From contig JAQBXL010000003.1 of NCBI GenBank assembly GCA_027624135.1, positions 1-61,596 of the forward strand: a stretch of DNA of 61,596 nucleotides, written 5' to 3'. The position numbers and the translations under genes were made by a program. Numbering within the stretch: the stretch's first letter is position 1; each line of letters begins with the position of its first letter. Positions 9,114 to 16,992 of the stretch are shown one piece after another. Source of the stretch: Chloroflexota bacterium. Lineage in GTDB: Bacteria > Chloroflexota > Dehalococcoidia > Lucifugimonadales > UBA3495. The notes beneath the pieces were generated by a model that searched no databases, was not told where the DNA came from, and saw only the letters and a program-made list of their open reading frames with translations.

Positions 9114-10136
9114 ATGGAGTTCGGCGTTTTCTACCAACTTCCGTGCGCGGTAGACCAAACTCCCGCCGCCCGCATCCAGGACACGATCGCCCAATGCCAA
9201 TTGGCGGACGAACTGGGATTCGACTCCGCCTGGCTGGCCGAGTTGCACTTCAATCCCCGGTTCTCCGTGATGTCGGCCCCGTTGATGATCGCGGCTGCTG
9301 TCGCCCAGACCACCAAGCGCATCCGTATTGGCACCGCCGTCAGCCTATTGCCACTGCATCAGCCGGTTCGTCTGGCCGAGGATGTGGCTACGTTGGATGT
9401 TCTATCCAATGGTCGGGCCATCTTCGGGGTGGGCCGGGGCTCCATGCCCAGCCACTATGAGGGGTACGGCATCGACCAGGAAGAAGGGCGCGCCCGATTC
9501 ATTGAAGGCCTTGAGTTCGTGCTTGGGTCTTGGGAGAAAGACGGCTTCACCTACACGGGCAAGTACTACCAAGCCAAAGAGATATCGGTAACGCCCAAGC
9601 CGGTGCAGCAGCCCCATCCTCCGGTGTACGTGGCCGCCAATAGCGCCGACACATTTGGCATCGTCGGGTCATTGGGCCACAATATATTGGTTGCGCCCAC
9701 CATCGTGACCACGGAAGGCGCACTGGCCGGGTTGGCTTCTTACCGGGCGGAACTGGCGGAGAACGGCTACGACACTGCAAAACTGAAGGTCAACGTCAAC
9801 GTACCCACGCACGTGGCCGCCGACGAGAAGACAGCCAGGGCCGGCTTTGAAAAGACAATCGATAACTACCTGGGAACTCTCCGGGACATCGGTGCAGCTC
9901 GGGGCGCCAGCCGGGGTTCCAGCCGGGCCGACAGCCTGACTTCCGAGAGTGTCATGGAGGAGTTTGCCGCCGTGGGCACTCCGGACCAAGTAGCCGCCAA
10001 ACTGGAAAGATTCAAAGAGATGTACGAGCCGCAAGAATTCATGTGTTGGTTCAACATCGGCGGGATGTTGCCCCATGCCGAGGTGGAATCGTCGATGCGG
10101 CTATTCGCCAAAGAAGTGATGCCCAGATTCCAGTAG
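9114..10136 (+). CDS. LLM-class (luciferase-like) flavin-dependent oxidoreductase
   Basis: A 340-residue TIM-barrel enzyme of the bacterial luciferase-like monooxygenase family, using FMN or F420 to oxidise organic substrates. Visible signatures are the opening EFGVFYQLP, the DSAWLAELHF segment near residues 38-47, the RIRIGTAVSLLPLHQPVRLAEDVA-type region (about 64-87) and VGRGSMPSHY (about 103-112). An AGGAG site lies 7 nt before the ATG. It is followed by rarA at a 38-nt gap, which carries an 8-bp triplication. Expansions of this family are known in SAR202-type Chloroflexota; the substrate here is unknown. Confidence 0.9.
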   Translation: MEFGVFYQLPCAVDQTPAARIQDTIAQCQLADELGFDSAWLAELHFNPRFSVMSAPLMIAAAVAQTTKRIRIGTAVSLLPLHQPVRLAEDVATLDVLSNGRAIFGVGRGSMPSHYEGYGIDQEEGRARFIEGLEFVLGSWEKDGFTYTGKYYQAKEISVTPKPVQQPHPPVYVAANSADTFGIVGSLGHNILVAPTIVTTEGALAGLASYRAELAENGYDTAKLKVNVNVPTHVAADEKTARAGFEKTIDNYLGTLRDIGAARGASRGSSRADSLTSESVMEEFAAVGTPDQVAAKLERFKEMYEPQEFMCWFNIGGMLPHAEVESSMRLFAKEVMPRFQ

Positions 10137-10137
10137 T

Positions 10138-10161
10138 CCAGCCGCCCAGCCGTCCAGCTGC
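10138..10161. repeat. 8-bp tandem triplication before rarA
   Basis: ccagccgc, ccagccgt and ccagctgc follow one another in the short spacer between the flavin oxidoreductase stop and the rarA start. Confidence 0.85.
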
Positions 10162-10174
10162 AAAGTGAAGACCC

Positions 10175-11554
10175 ATGAGCTCATCTGAATCACTGTTCGA
10201 GCATGGCAGGAAGGTCCAGGCGGAGAAGGACGCCCCGCTTGCGGAACGGATGCGGCCCCGGACCTTTGACGAGTTCGTGGGGCAAGACCAGATCGTTGAT
10301 CCTAGCCGTGTTCTGCTGAAATCCCTCGCCGCCGGGCGGATGCCGTCCGTCATCCTGTGGGGACCGCCAGGCACAGGAAAGACCACCTTGGCTCGGTTGA
10401 TCGCCACAGCCACCCAGGCCGATTTTCAACCGGTCAGCGCCGTCACTTCTGGGGTGGCCGACCTGCGGCGCATCGTATCCGAGGCCCGCGACCGCAAGGG
10501 CATGCACCAACAGGCAACGATCCTGTTCGTGGACGAGATTCACCGGTTCAACAAAGCCCAACAGGATGTCATACTGCCTCATGTTGAGGACGGCACCGTC
10601 ACATTCATCGGCGCGACCACTGAGAACCCGTCCTTTGAGGTCATCGCACCACTGCTGTCCCGCTGCCGGGTGTTCACGCTTCAGAGTCTGGCCCCGGAAC
10701 AGATGGAAGCCATCGTAAACCGGGCCTTGTCTGACCAGATGAGGGGACTGGGTCCGTTGCACGTCACGTTGGCCGATGACGCCATGGACCATCTTGTGAA
10801 CATCGCCAACGGAGACGCCCGCATCGCCCTGAACGCGCTGGAGACCGCGGCCTACGCCTGCACGCCCGACGCCGAGGGGAACCGGCTCATCGATATTGAT
10901 ACGATCGCAGACGCCCTGCAACGGCGCTCTCCGATGTACGACAAAGCGGGAGAGAGCCATTACGACACAATATCGGCTTTCATCAAATCGGTGAGAGGCT
11001 CGTCGCCCGATGGGGCGCTCTATTGGTTGGCCCGGATGATCGAATCTGGAGAGGACCCGCTATTCATCGCCCGGCGACTGGTGATCTTAGCCTCCGAAGA
11101 CATCGGGTTGGCCGAGCCCCAGGCGCTGTCGGTGGCGATGGCGGCCCAACAGGCGGTCCATTTCTTGGGCATGCCCGAGGGGCGCATTCCCCTGGCCGAG
11201 GCGACCGTCTACCTGGCGACCGCGCCTAAAAGCAACTCGGCCTACGCAGCATTGAACCAGGCCATGCGGGATGTTCGAGAGCAGGCCAACGAGCCGGTGC
11301 CGATCCATCTTCGGAACGCCGTCACTGGAATGATGAAGGACATGGGATACGGCAAGGACTACAAGTATTCCCACGACTATGGCGGCCATTTCGAAGAGCA
11401 AGAGTATCTTCCGCCGTCTCTAAAAGGCAGGCGCTATTATCAGCCCAGCGAAGAGGGGGCCGAACAAGAGATCGGTCAACGGCTCAATCGCTGGTGGAGT
11501 GCTAGTCACGAACGGGGCAGTGGAAGTCAGACGTCGGAAGGGAAGAACCCCTAG
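10175..11554 (+). CDS. rarA: Replication-associated recombination protein RarA (MgsA)
   Basis: RarA is a clamp-loader-like AAA+ ATPase that acts at stalled replication forks. The 459-residue protein has Walker A GPPGTGKT at 63-70, Walker B with D120-E121 in ILFVDEIH, a sensor-1 GATTENPSFE segment, and the RarA-specific tetramerisation region with YLPPSLKGRRYY near the C-terminus. Length and order match the family. Its last 4 nt overlap the end of the convergent arrestin-like gene. Confidence 0.95.
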   Translation: MSSSESLFEHGRKVQAEKDAPLAERMRPRTFDEFVGQDQIVDPSRVLLKSLAAGRMPSVILWGPPGTGKTTLARLIATATQADFQPVSAVTSGVADLRRIVSEARDRKGMHQQATILFVDEIHRFNKAQQDVILPHVEDGTVTFIGATTENPSFEVIAPLLSRCRVFTLQSLAPEQMEAIVNRALSDQMRGLGPLHVTLADDAMDHLVNIANGDARIALNALETAAYACTPDAEGNRLIDIDTIADALQRRSPMYDKAGESHYDTISAFIKSVRGSSPDGALYWLARMIESGEDPLFIARRLVILASEDIGLAEPQALSVAMAAQQAVHFLGMPEGRIPLAEATVYLATAPKSNSAYAALNQAMRDVREQANEPVPIHLRNAVTGMMKDMGYGKDYKYSHDYGGHFEEQEYLPPSLKGRRYYQPSEEGAEQEIGQRLNRWWSASHERGSGSQTSEGKNP

Positions 11555-12357
11555 GCCGAGGTGAAGATCTGAATTTCCCTCTCGACATGGTAGGCGTCGG
11601 AGGTCTCTTCAGTATCAACCACCGCCTTGAGTCGCCAGGAGACCGTGGTGTGACCGCTCTTCACCGTAGGCAGCGTCTGCTCCGGGACTGGTAGGCTGAA
11701 GGCCCACACATAAGGCTCTTCGGTGGGCGAAAGCTTCAGGTTGCTCACCAGAGAGACCTTCTCCCGAATCGACGCCGCGTTCCGTTCTCCTGCAGATTCG
11801 GCGCTATGTAACTCCACCCGAACGTCACGAACATGCTTGGAGTTTTTCATGCCGGCCCGCAACTCACCTTCCAGGTATCCGCCTGCTCCGGCTGCGTCGT
11901 TGACCAAGACCAGGGCTAGGGTACAGTCAGTGAACCTGGCCTCTTCTGTTAAAGCCGCGACGCTGCGTCCCGTTTTGACGACTGGAGAGGTTAGCACCGT
12001 GACTTCCCGAGATGCGGTGATGGCGCCCGCGTTCTCAATCTCCAACCGGGCGGAGAGTTGCCATGCCACTTGGGCGACCGAGCCATGGATAGTCGGCAGA
12101 CAATCTTTGGGAATCTGAATCCTGGCGTATCTGACAACCGGGGTCGTGTTGGTGAATTCAGTATCCGAGATGAACGATTGGACCAACGGCTGGGGTAAAA
12201 CGGGCTGAATCTCGAGCTTCCCATCTCCGCTGGCTGCCGGGGTTTCCTTGCTCCACCACTGTTCGGTGCAGGCTATCTCCACCTGGCCGGTCTTGATATG
12301 GAGACCTATTGTCGGCCGTATCGTGATTTGAACATCTATTGTGCCGCCGGGTTGCAT
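11551..12357 (-). CDS. Arrestin/Spo0M-like beta-sandwich protein (5' end uncertain)
   Basis: The 268 residues resemble the arrestin-like fold of SpoOM/Spo0M proteins: an opening PGGTIDVQITI strand, a middle RYARIQIPKD segment and a closing VSWRLKAVVDTEE strand. The start is doubtful. The same frame stays open upstream to 12459 and encodes WFRRPTAEIEIETTGGS, which fits the first arrestin strand (an IEIE-type strand before PGG). That extension contains no ATG, GTG or TTG; a GGAGG lies about 20 nt before an ATT codon. Either a non-standard start is used or the N-terminus is damaged. It converges on rarA with a 4-nt overlap. Cellular role unknown. Confidence 0.6.
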   Translation of the reverse strand: MQPGGTIDVQITIRPTIGLHIKTGQVEIACTEQWWSKETPAASGDGKLEIQPVLPQPLVQSFISDTEFTNTTPVVRYARIQIPKDCLPTIHGSVAQVAWQLSARLEIENAGAITASREVTVLTSPVVKTGRSVAALTEEARFTDCTLALVLVNDAAGAGGYLEGELRAGMKNSKHVRDVRVELHSAESAGERNAASIREKVSLVSNLKLSPTEEPYVWAFSLPVPEQTLPTVKSGHTTVSWRLKAVVDTEETSDAYHVEREIQIFTSA

Positions 12358-12651
12358 TGACCCGCCGGTTGTTTCGATTTCGATCTCCGCCGTAGGGCGG
12401 CGAAACCAAGAAAGAATGCGATCTAGAACCTGAGCACCTCCACGCGTGATTTTGATGCGTCAGCCGCCTGTTCCAATCCTGGCGGCGCAACTGAGAGCAT
12501 GTTAATTGCGAATCGCGGCATAGGCAACCCACCTGTTATTTATTCTGATCGTTTTCGGCCAAATTATCGAGCCATTTGCCTTGATCGACCGAATCCCAAA
12601 GCAGGTGCCACTGCCGGTTCGGCGCTGGATCGTGCTTAGTTAAAATCGCCC

Positions 12652-12783
12652 CTAGTCAAAAACGTGGTCTCGGAGGAAAGCGTAGACGACATGGCCCACG
12701 GCAATCGCAAGCGCGGCGCATGCAATGTACAGCGTCCGCATCTGGCGGCGGCGGCTCTGCTCGTTCGGAGGCAGGTCCGCCAT
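12652..12783 (-). CDS. 43-residue single-pass membrane protein
   Basis: A short frame begins with an ATG directly after the stop of the isochorismatase-like gene (TAGATG) and ends at 12652. It encodes a charged N-terminus with an RRR cluster (residues 11-13), then a hydrophobic helix of about 20 residues (roughly Y19-F37), then RDHVFD. The immediate junction suggests coupled translation. No homologue is recognised. Tight spacing and a sensible membrane topology support a real gene, but this is inference from a short sequence. Confidence 0.5.
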   Translation of the reverse strand: MADLPPNEQSRRRQMRTLYIACAALAIAVGHVVYAFLRDHVFD

Positions 12784-13374
12784 CTACAGCGCTCCAAGGG
12801 CGGCGATAATGTCGTCGGCGCCGACCACTTCCGCCTGGCGGGGAAAGATGCGTTGGGTCAAGAAATCGTGGACATTGGCGTCTGAGTCTGAGCAACAGTC
12901 CTCCACCACGTACAGGCTGTAATCAAGGTCGGCCGCGTACCGAACGGTGGACAAGACGACTCCGCTGGTCGCGTAACCAAGAATGACCAAGTCGTGGATG
13001 TCGTTGGCCCGCAGCGCCAGATCCAACCCGGTGCCGTAGAGTGCGTTGACACGGTGTTTGCCCACGACGACCTCCCCTTCCTGGGGCTGAACTGCGGGGT
13101 GGATGATATCCATGGGGTCAGGGACGGCGGTCTGGCCAGAGGCCTTGCGGTGGCTGAAGGTCTTGTTCCGTTGGCCAATCTCAGGGTAGCCCGGCCGGAA
13201 CACGGTCGCGCAGTAGCACACCATCGCCCCGGCCTGCCGGGCAGCGGCCTGTACCCTGGCCGCTTTCTCCACCACGCCGCGTTGGGTAGCGTGGGGCAGA
13301 GTATTCATAATCTCCGCGTAGAAATCGGCGATCAGCACCGCTGTGTGACCGTTGGTGAGAGTGACGTTAGGCAT
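12784..13374 (-). CDS. Isochorismatase-like cysteine hydrolase family protein
   Basis: A 196-residue protein of the isochorismatase/nicotinamidase fold. AVLIADFYAE near 12-21 supplies the catalytic aspartate, VVVGKHRVNALYGT (about 101-114) the catalytic lysine, and the strand LVILGYATSGVVLST occupies the place of the catalytic cysteine. That last position reads Ser-Gly instead of Cys, as in a recognised subgroup whose members keep ATSGVVLST. It lies 16 nt after the threonine aldolase stop and directly before a tiny membrane protein, so the three are probably one operon. Amide hydrolysis of an unknown small molecule is inferred. Confidence 0.85.
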   Translation of the reverse strand: MPNVTLTNGHTAVLIADFYAEIMNTLPHATQRGVVEKAARVQAAARQAGAMVCYCATVFRPGYPEIGQRNKTFSHRKASGQTAVPDPMDIIHPAVQPQEGEVVVGKHRVNALYGTGLDLALRANDIHDLVILGYATSGVVLSTVRYAADLDYSLYVVEDCCSDSDANVHDFLTQRIFPRQAEVVGADDIIAALGAL

Positions 13375-13390
13375 GGATCAACCCTACGAA

Positions 13391-14446
13391 TTAAGCTCGG
13401 GACTTAAGTTCCCTTACGACCTTGGAGGTGCGGGACAATGCTTCTTCGACATCCTCGCCGGTGATGTGCCGGTGGGTCACCATGCGGACTAATTGTTCAC
13501 CGGGGTAGGTGATCAATACCTCAGCATCAGCCATCGCCCTGATGAAATCCGGGGCTTTGGCCACCGTCTCATCAACGTCGAAGATGACGATGTTGGTCTG
13601 GATGCTGTCTGCGTCGACGGTAATGCCCTCGATGTTGGCCAGTCCTTGGGCCAAGCGGCGGGCGTTCTGATGGTCTTCGGCCAGGCGGTCCACCATGGTA
13701 TCCAGTGCCACGAGTCCGGCGGCGGCTAGAATCCCTGCCTGCCGAGTTCCACCTCCCACCATCTTGCGCCACCTTTTTGCTTCCTGTATGAAGTCTTTGC
13801 TGCCGACCAGCACCGAACCCACGGGGCAGCTAAGGGCCTTCGAGAGGCAGAAACTGGCGTCATCAACGTCGCGAGTCAGTTCCACGACCGGCACTTCCAG
13901 GGCAACAGCGGCGTTGAATATACGCGCGCCGTCCAAGTGCACCGCAACGCCCGCATCGTGGGCCACGTCACAGACGGCTTTGGTTTCGGCGGGGGTCATG
14001 ACCATGCCACTGCACCGGTTTTGGGTGTTCTCCAGGCAAACCATTTTCGTCGCGGCAACGTGCGGGTTTCCGGCTGGCCGGATGTTGCGGGCCACGTCCT
14101 CGTGGTCTATTCCACCACTGGCGCTCTGGGGAATCAGTCTGGTTTGGACGCCGGCCAGGGCAGCCTGTCCTCCGCCTTCGTTCCAAAACATATGGGCCTG
14201 GTCGCCCATGACGATCTCGTCGCCGTGATTGCAATAGCTCAGGGTGGCCAAGAGGTTGCTCATCGTGCCGCTGGAGGTCAAGAGCCCGGCTTCATGGCCC
14301 AACATGGCCGCGGACCGCTCTTGTAGTTCGTTGACGGACGGGTCCTCTCCGTAAACATCGTCGCCCACTTCAGCCTCGGCCATGGCCCGGCGCATCTCGT
14401 CGGTGGGTTTGGTTACCGTATCGCTACGCAGATCGATCAATGCCAT
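13391..14446 (-). CDS. ltaE: Low-specificity L-threonine aldolase
   Basis: A fold-type I PLP enzyme that cleaves L-threonine or allo-threonine to glycine and acetaldehyde. The 351-residue sequence opens with the diagnostic IDLRSDTVTKPT, has GDDVYGEDPSVNELQ, the PLP-binding aspartate D172 in HLDGARIFNAA, and the Schiff-base lysine K203 in CLSKALSCPVGS. Length is typical. It heads the presumed operon with the isochorismatase-like and small membrane proteins; no biochemical link between them is evident. Confidence 0.93.
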   Translation of the reverse strand: MALIDLRSDTVTKPTDEMRRAMAEAEVGDDVYGEDPSVNELQERSAAMLGHEAGLLTSSGTMSNLLATLSYCNHGDEIVMGDQAHMFWNEGGGQAALAGVQTRLIPQSASGGIDHEDVARNIRPAGNPHVAATKMVCLENTQNRCSGMVMTPAETKAVCDVAHDAGVAVHLDGARIFNAAVALEVPVVELTRDVDDASFCLSKALSCPVGSVLVGSKDFIQEAKRWRKMVGGGTRQAGILAAAGLVALDTMVDRLAEDHQNARRLAQGLANIEGITVDADSIQTNIVIFDVDETVAKAPDFIRAMADAEVLITYPGEQLVRMVTHRHITGEDVEEALSRTSKVVRELKSRA

Positions 14447-14608
14447 CTGACGAATCCTTCGATAGTTACATGGAAAAACTGTCCGGTATTCTAGCAGGAT
14501 TGCGCCTGCAACACTAACGAATAACCAGCCTGGAGTTGCGCTGGCCGTTTCTTGCCAAAGAGCAGGCGTTTACCTAAGATGGGAGTACCTGACTTAGGAG
14601 TATCTGCC

Positions 14609-15247
14609 GTGCGACAAAGCGCTGTTTCATTCCAGACCGAAGGCCTGACATTCGAAGGCGTGGTGGCCCAACCGGACGACAGTTCTGGCCCGTGGCCCGG
14701 AGTGGTCATCTGCCATCCTCACCCGCTTCATGGCGGCAACATAGACAACAACGTGGTGCTGGCGCTTGCGCTGGGCCTGGCCGAGGAAGGGTTCGTGACC
14801 CTGCGGTTCAACTTCCGGGGTGTGGGCGGCAGCGAGGGAGAGCACACCAAGGGCGAACAGGAGCATCAGGAAGTGCTGGGCGCGTTGGACTTGATCAAGG
14901 CTTGGCCTGACACCAACCAGAAGACCGGCCTGACCGGATACTCATTCGGAACCTCGGTGATCCTGGGTCACAGCGAACTGTACGGCGAGGCCGACGCCAT
15001 AGTCCTCGTGTCCCCGTCCTTCCGAGCTATTGAAGGAACGCCCCTCAAAGAGTCGGAAGTCCCGGTATTGATCACCACCGGAGACCGCGACAAGCTGGTG
15101 GACTCGACTCAACTGGATGCGGAGTTGTCCAGTTTCAGCCAGCGCCCTCGGTTTGAGCTATTCGAAGGCGTGGACCATTTCTGGTACGGACAAGAAGCCC
15201 GCCTGGTGCCGGAAGTTGGCCGGTTCTTAGCTGAGCAATTGAAGTGA
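14609..15247 (+). CDS. Alpha/beta hydrolase
   Basis: A 212-residue alpha/beta hydrolase. The nucleophile is S112 in GYSFGTS, the acid D161 in GDRDKLVD and the histidine H190 in GVDHFW. HPHPLHGG (about 36-43) provides the oxyanion region and is typical of the family related to dienelactone hydrolases and CocE-like small hydrolases. The GTG at 14609 is preferred over an upstream ATG because AGGAG precedes it by 8 nt. Substrate unknown. Confidence 0.88.
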   Translation: MRQSAVSFQTEGLTFEGVVAQPDDSSGPWPGVVICHPHPLHGGNIDNNVVLALALGLAEEGFVTLRFNFRGVGGSEGEHTKGEQEHQEVLGALDLIKAWPDTNQKTGLTGYSFGTSVILGHSELYGEADAIVLVSPSFRAIEGTPLKESEVPVLITTGDRDKLVDSTQLDAELSSFSQRPRFELFEGVDHFWYGQEARLVPEVGRFLAEQLK

Positions 15248-15252
15248 TCCCA

Positions 15253-15285
15253 GCGCGAGCATTCGTCAACCCTGCGCGAGCATTC
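15253..15285. repeat. Direct duplication gcgcgagcattc, period 21
   Basis: The 12-mer occurs at 15253-15264 and 15274-15285, between the alpha/beta hydrolase stop and lspA. Confidence 0.85.
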
Positions 15286-15325
15286 TTCATCAAAGCAGCG
15301 CCGAAACAGAAACTGAGCACCTAAC

Positions 15326-15970
15326 GTGAGCGCCGACACCCCCCGGACTCCCATCTACAAGGACTTTGCCCTGATCCAACTGGCGATCATCGTTCTTGTC
15401 GTAGACCAGTTCAGCAAATTGATAGTTCGTGACCAGTTGCTGTATCGCGAGTCTTTCCCCGACACTGGTTTCTTCCGCTTCACCCATACCTTCAACACCG
15501 GCAGCGCCTTCGGCATCTTTCAAGACCAGAATACCCCTCTGATCTTCGTCTCCGTCATCGGAATCGGCATCCTGATCATGATCTACCGCAGCCAGCGGGT
15601 GCCCACCAACCTGTTGCGCCTCAGCCTTGGGTTGCAGGTTGGTGGCGCCACGGGCAATCTCCTAGACCGGTTGTTCCTGGACCACGTGACCGACTTCATA
15701 GATGTTGGAACCTGGCCGATCTTCAACGTAGCTGACGCTTCAATAATCACCGGTCTGTTCATTCTGGCGTACATCTTCTTGATTGCCGAGTCGAACGAAA
15801 AGCAGGACGCAGGCCCGACCAGCGGCTACGGCTGGTGTCCCGTATGCGAAGGCGAGATGCGCACTGTTGTGGGCGGCTGGCGCTGCTCGACCTGCGGAGT
15901 GAAGGAACGCGTCCTAGAAGTAAGCACGGAAGCAAGCACGCAAGTAACCACGGGGGACCCGGCGCTTTGA
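15326..15970 (+). CDS. lspA: Lipoprotein signal peptidase (LspA) with a C-terminal zinc ribbon
   Basis: Signal peptidase II removes signal peptides from diacylglyceryl-modified prolipoproteins. Residues 1-157 form the usual four-helix membrane core with catalytic D114 (GNLLDR) and D137 (FNVADAS), plus FNTGSAFG at 56-63. Unlike ordinary LspA (about 150-170 residues) it continues with a predicted cytoplasmic zinc ribbon, C171-x2-C174 and C187-x2-C190, and a degenerate four-residue repeat (EVST, EAST, QVTT) encoded by a 12-bp tandem repeat at 15917-15952. The GTG start has no strong ribosome site. Its TGA overlaps the TTG start of rluD. Confidence 0.92.
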   Translation: MSADTPRTPIYKDFALIQLAIIVLVVDQFSKLIVRDQLLYRESFPDTGFFRFTHTFNTGSAFGIFQDQNTPLIFVSVIGIGILIMIYRSQRVPTNLLRLSLGLQVGGATGNLLDRLFLDHVTDFIDVGTWPIFNVADASIITGLFILAYIFLIAESNEKQDAGPTSGYGWCPVCEGEMRTVVGGWRCSTCGVKERVLEVSTEASTQVTTGDPAL

Positions 15971-16887
15971 CAACAGAGACATCGGTCCACGAATTCATCG
16001 TATCCAGGGTAGTGAAGGGCGAGTCTCGCCTGGACCAATATCTGGCCGGACAAGACACGGGACTAACGCGCAGCAGACTTCAGCGGTTGATCGTAGAAGG
16101 ACAGGTGCTAGTCAATGACGGCCCAGCCAAACCGTCCTCCAAAGTTAGGGAAGGCGACCGTGTCACGTTATCCGTTCCGCCGCCGAGGCCCAGTGGACTG
16201 GTTGCCCAGGACATACCCGTCACAGTCGTTTACCAAGACCGGGATCTGGTGGTCATCGACAAGCCTGGCGGCCTGACCGTGCACCCGGGACCGGGGCATC
16301 CCGATAACACCCTGGTCAACGCGCTGCTCGCCATGTGTCCCGACATCCAGGGCATCGGCGGCGAGATCAGGCCGGGCATCGTTCATCGCCTGGACAAGGA
16401 CACCTCGGGGCTGATGATGGTGGCTAAGACCCACGATGCTCATAACAATCTATCCGCCCAGATCAAGGCGCGGCAGGTCACAAAGGGCTATCTGGCTTTG
16501 GTCGAAGGAACGCCAGCGCCTTCCCAGGGAAAAGTGGATGCTCCAGTGGGACGCCATCCCCGGCGGCGCACCCGCATGGCGGTGGTGGTGGGCGGCAAAG
16601 AAGCCCGCACCGGCTATCGGCTGCGGGAGGGCTTCCCAGGCTATAGCTTGATGGAGCTGTATCTTGAAACTGGCCGCACCCATCAGATCAGAGTGCACAT
16701 GGCCCACATCGGCCACTCGCTGGTTGGAGATACTCTCTACGGTCACAAAAGCCCCCTGGTCAACCGGCATTTTCTCCACGCCTTTCACCTGGCGTTCCAG
16801 CACCCGGTCAGCGATGAACCCCTCGAGTTCCGGACCGAACTGCCCGATGATCTCACCCCGGCGATAGACACGCTTCGGGGCGGCTAG
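15967..16887 (+). CDS. rluD: RluD-family 23S rRNA pseudouridine synthase
   Basis: A 306-residue RluA/RluD-family enzyme that isomerises uridines in large-subunit rRNA. An S4 RNA-binding domain (about 20-80, SRLDQYLA then TRSRLQRLI) precedes the catalytic domain with HRLDKDTSG at 140-148 and catalytic D143. The start chosen is TTG at 15967, overlapping the lspA stop in TTGA, with GGGGGA upstream. The lspA-rluD order is common in bacteria, which supports both calls. Confidence 0.93.
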   Translation: MTTETSVHEFIVSRVVKGESRLDQYLAGQDTGLTRSRLQRLIVEGQVLVNDGPAKPSSKVREGDRVTLSVPPPRPSGLVAQDIPVTVVYQDRDLVVIDKPGGLTVHPGPGHPDNTLVNALLAMCPDIQGIGGEIRPGIVHRLDKDTSGLMMVAKTHDAHNNLSAQIKARQVTKGYLALVEGTPAPSQGKVDAPVGRHPRRRTRMAVVVGGKEARTGYRLREGFPGYSLMELYLETGRTHQIRVHMAHIGHSLVGDTLYGHKSPLVNRHFLHAFHLAFQHPVSDEPLEFRTELPDDLTPAIDTLRGG

Positions 16888-16992
16888 CCACACTCCGGAA
16901 CCTACTTTTAGCTCCGTCATGCCAGGCACGAGGCTGGGCGTGGGGCATGCTACAATATTTACTGCTCTTATATATTCACGTGGAGAATCATC

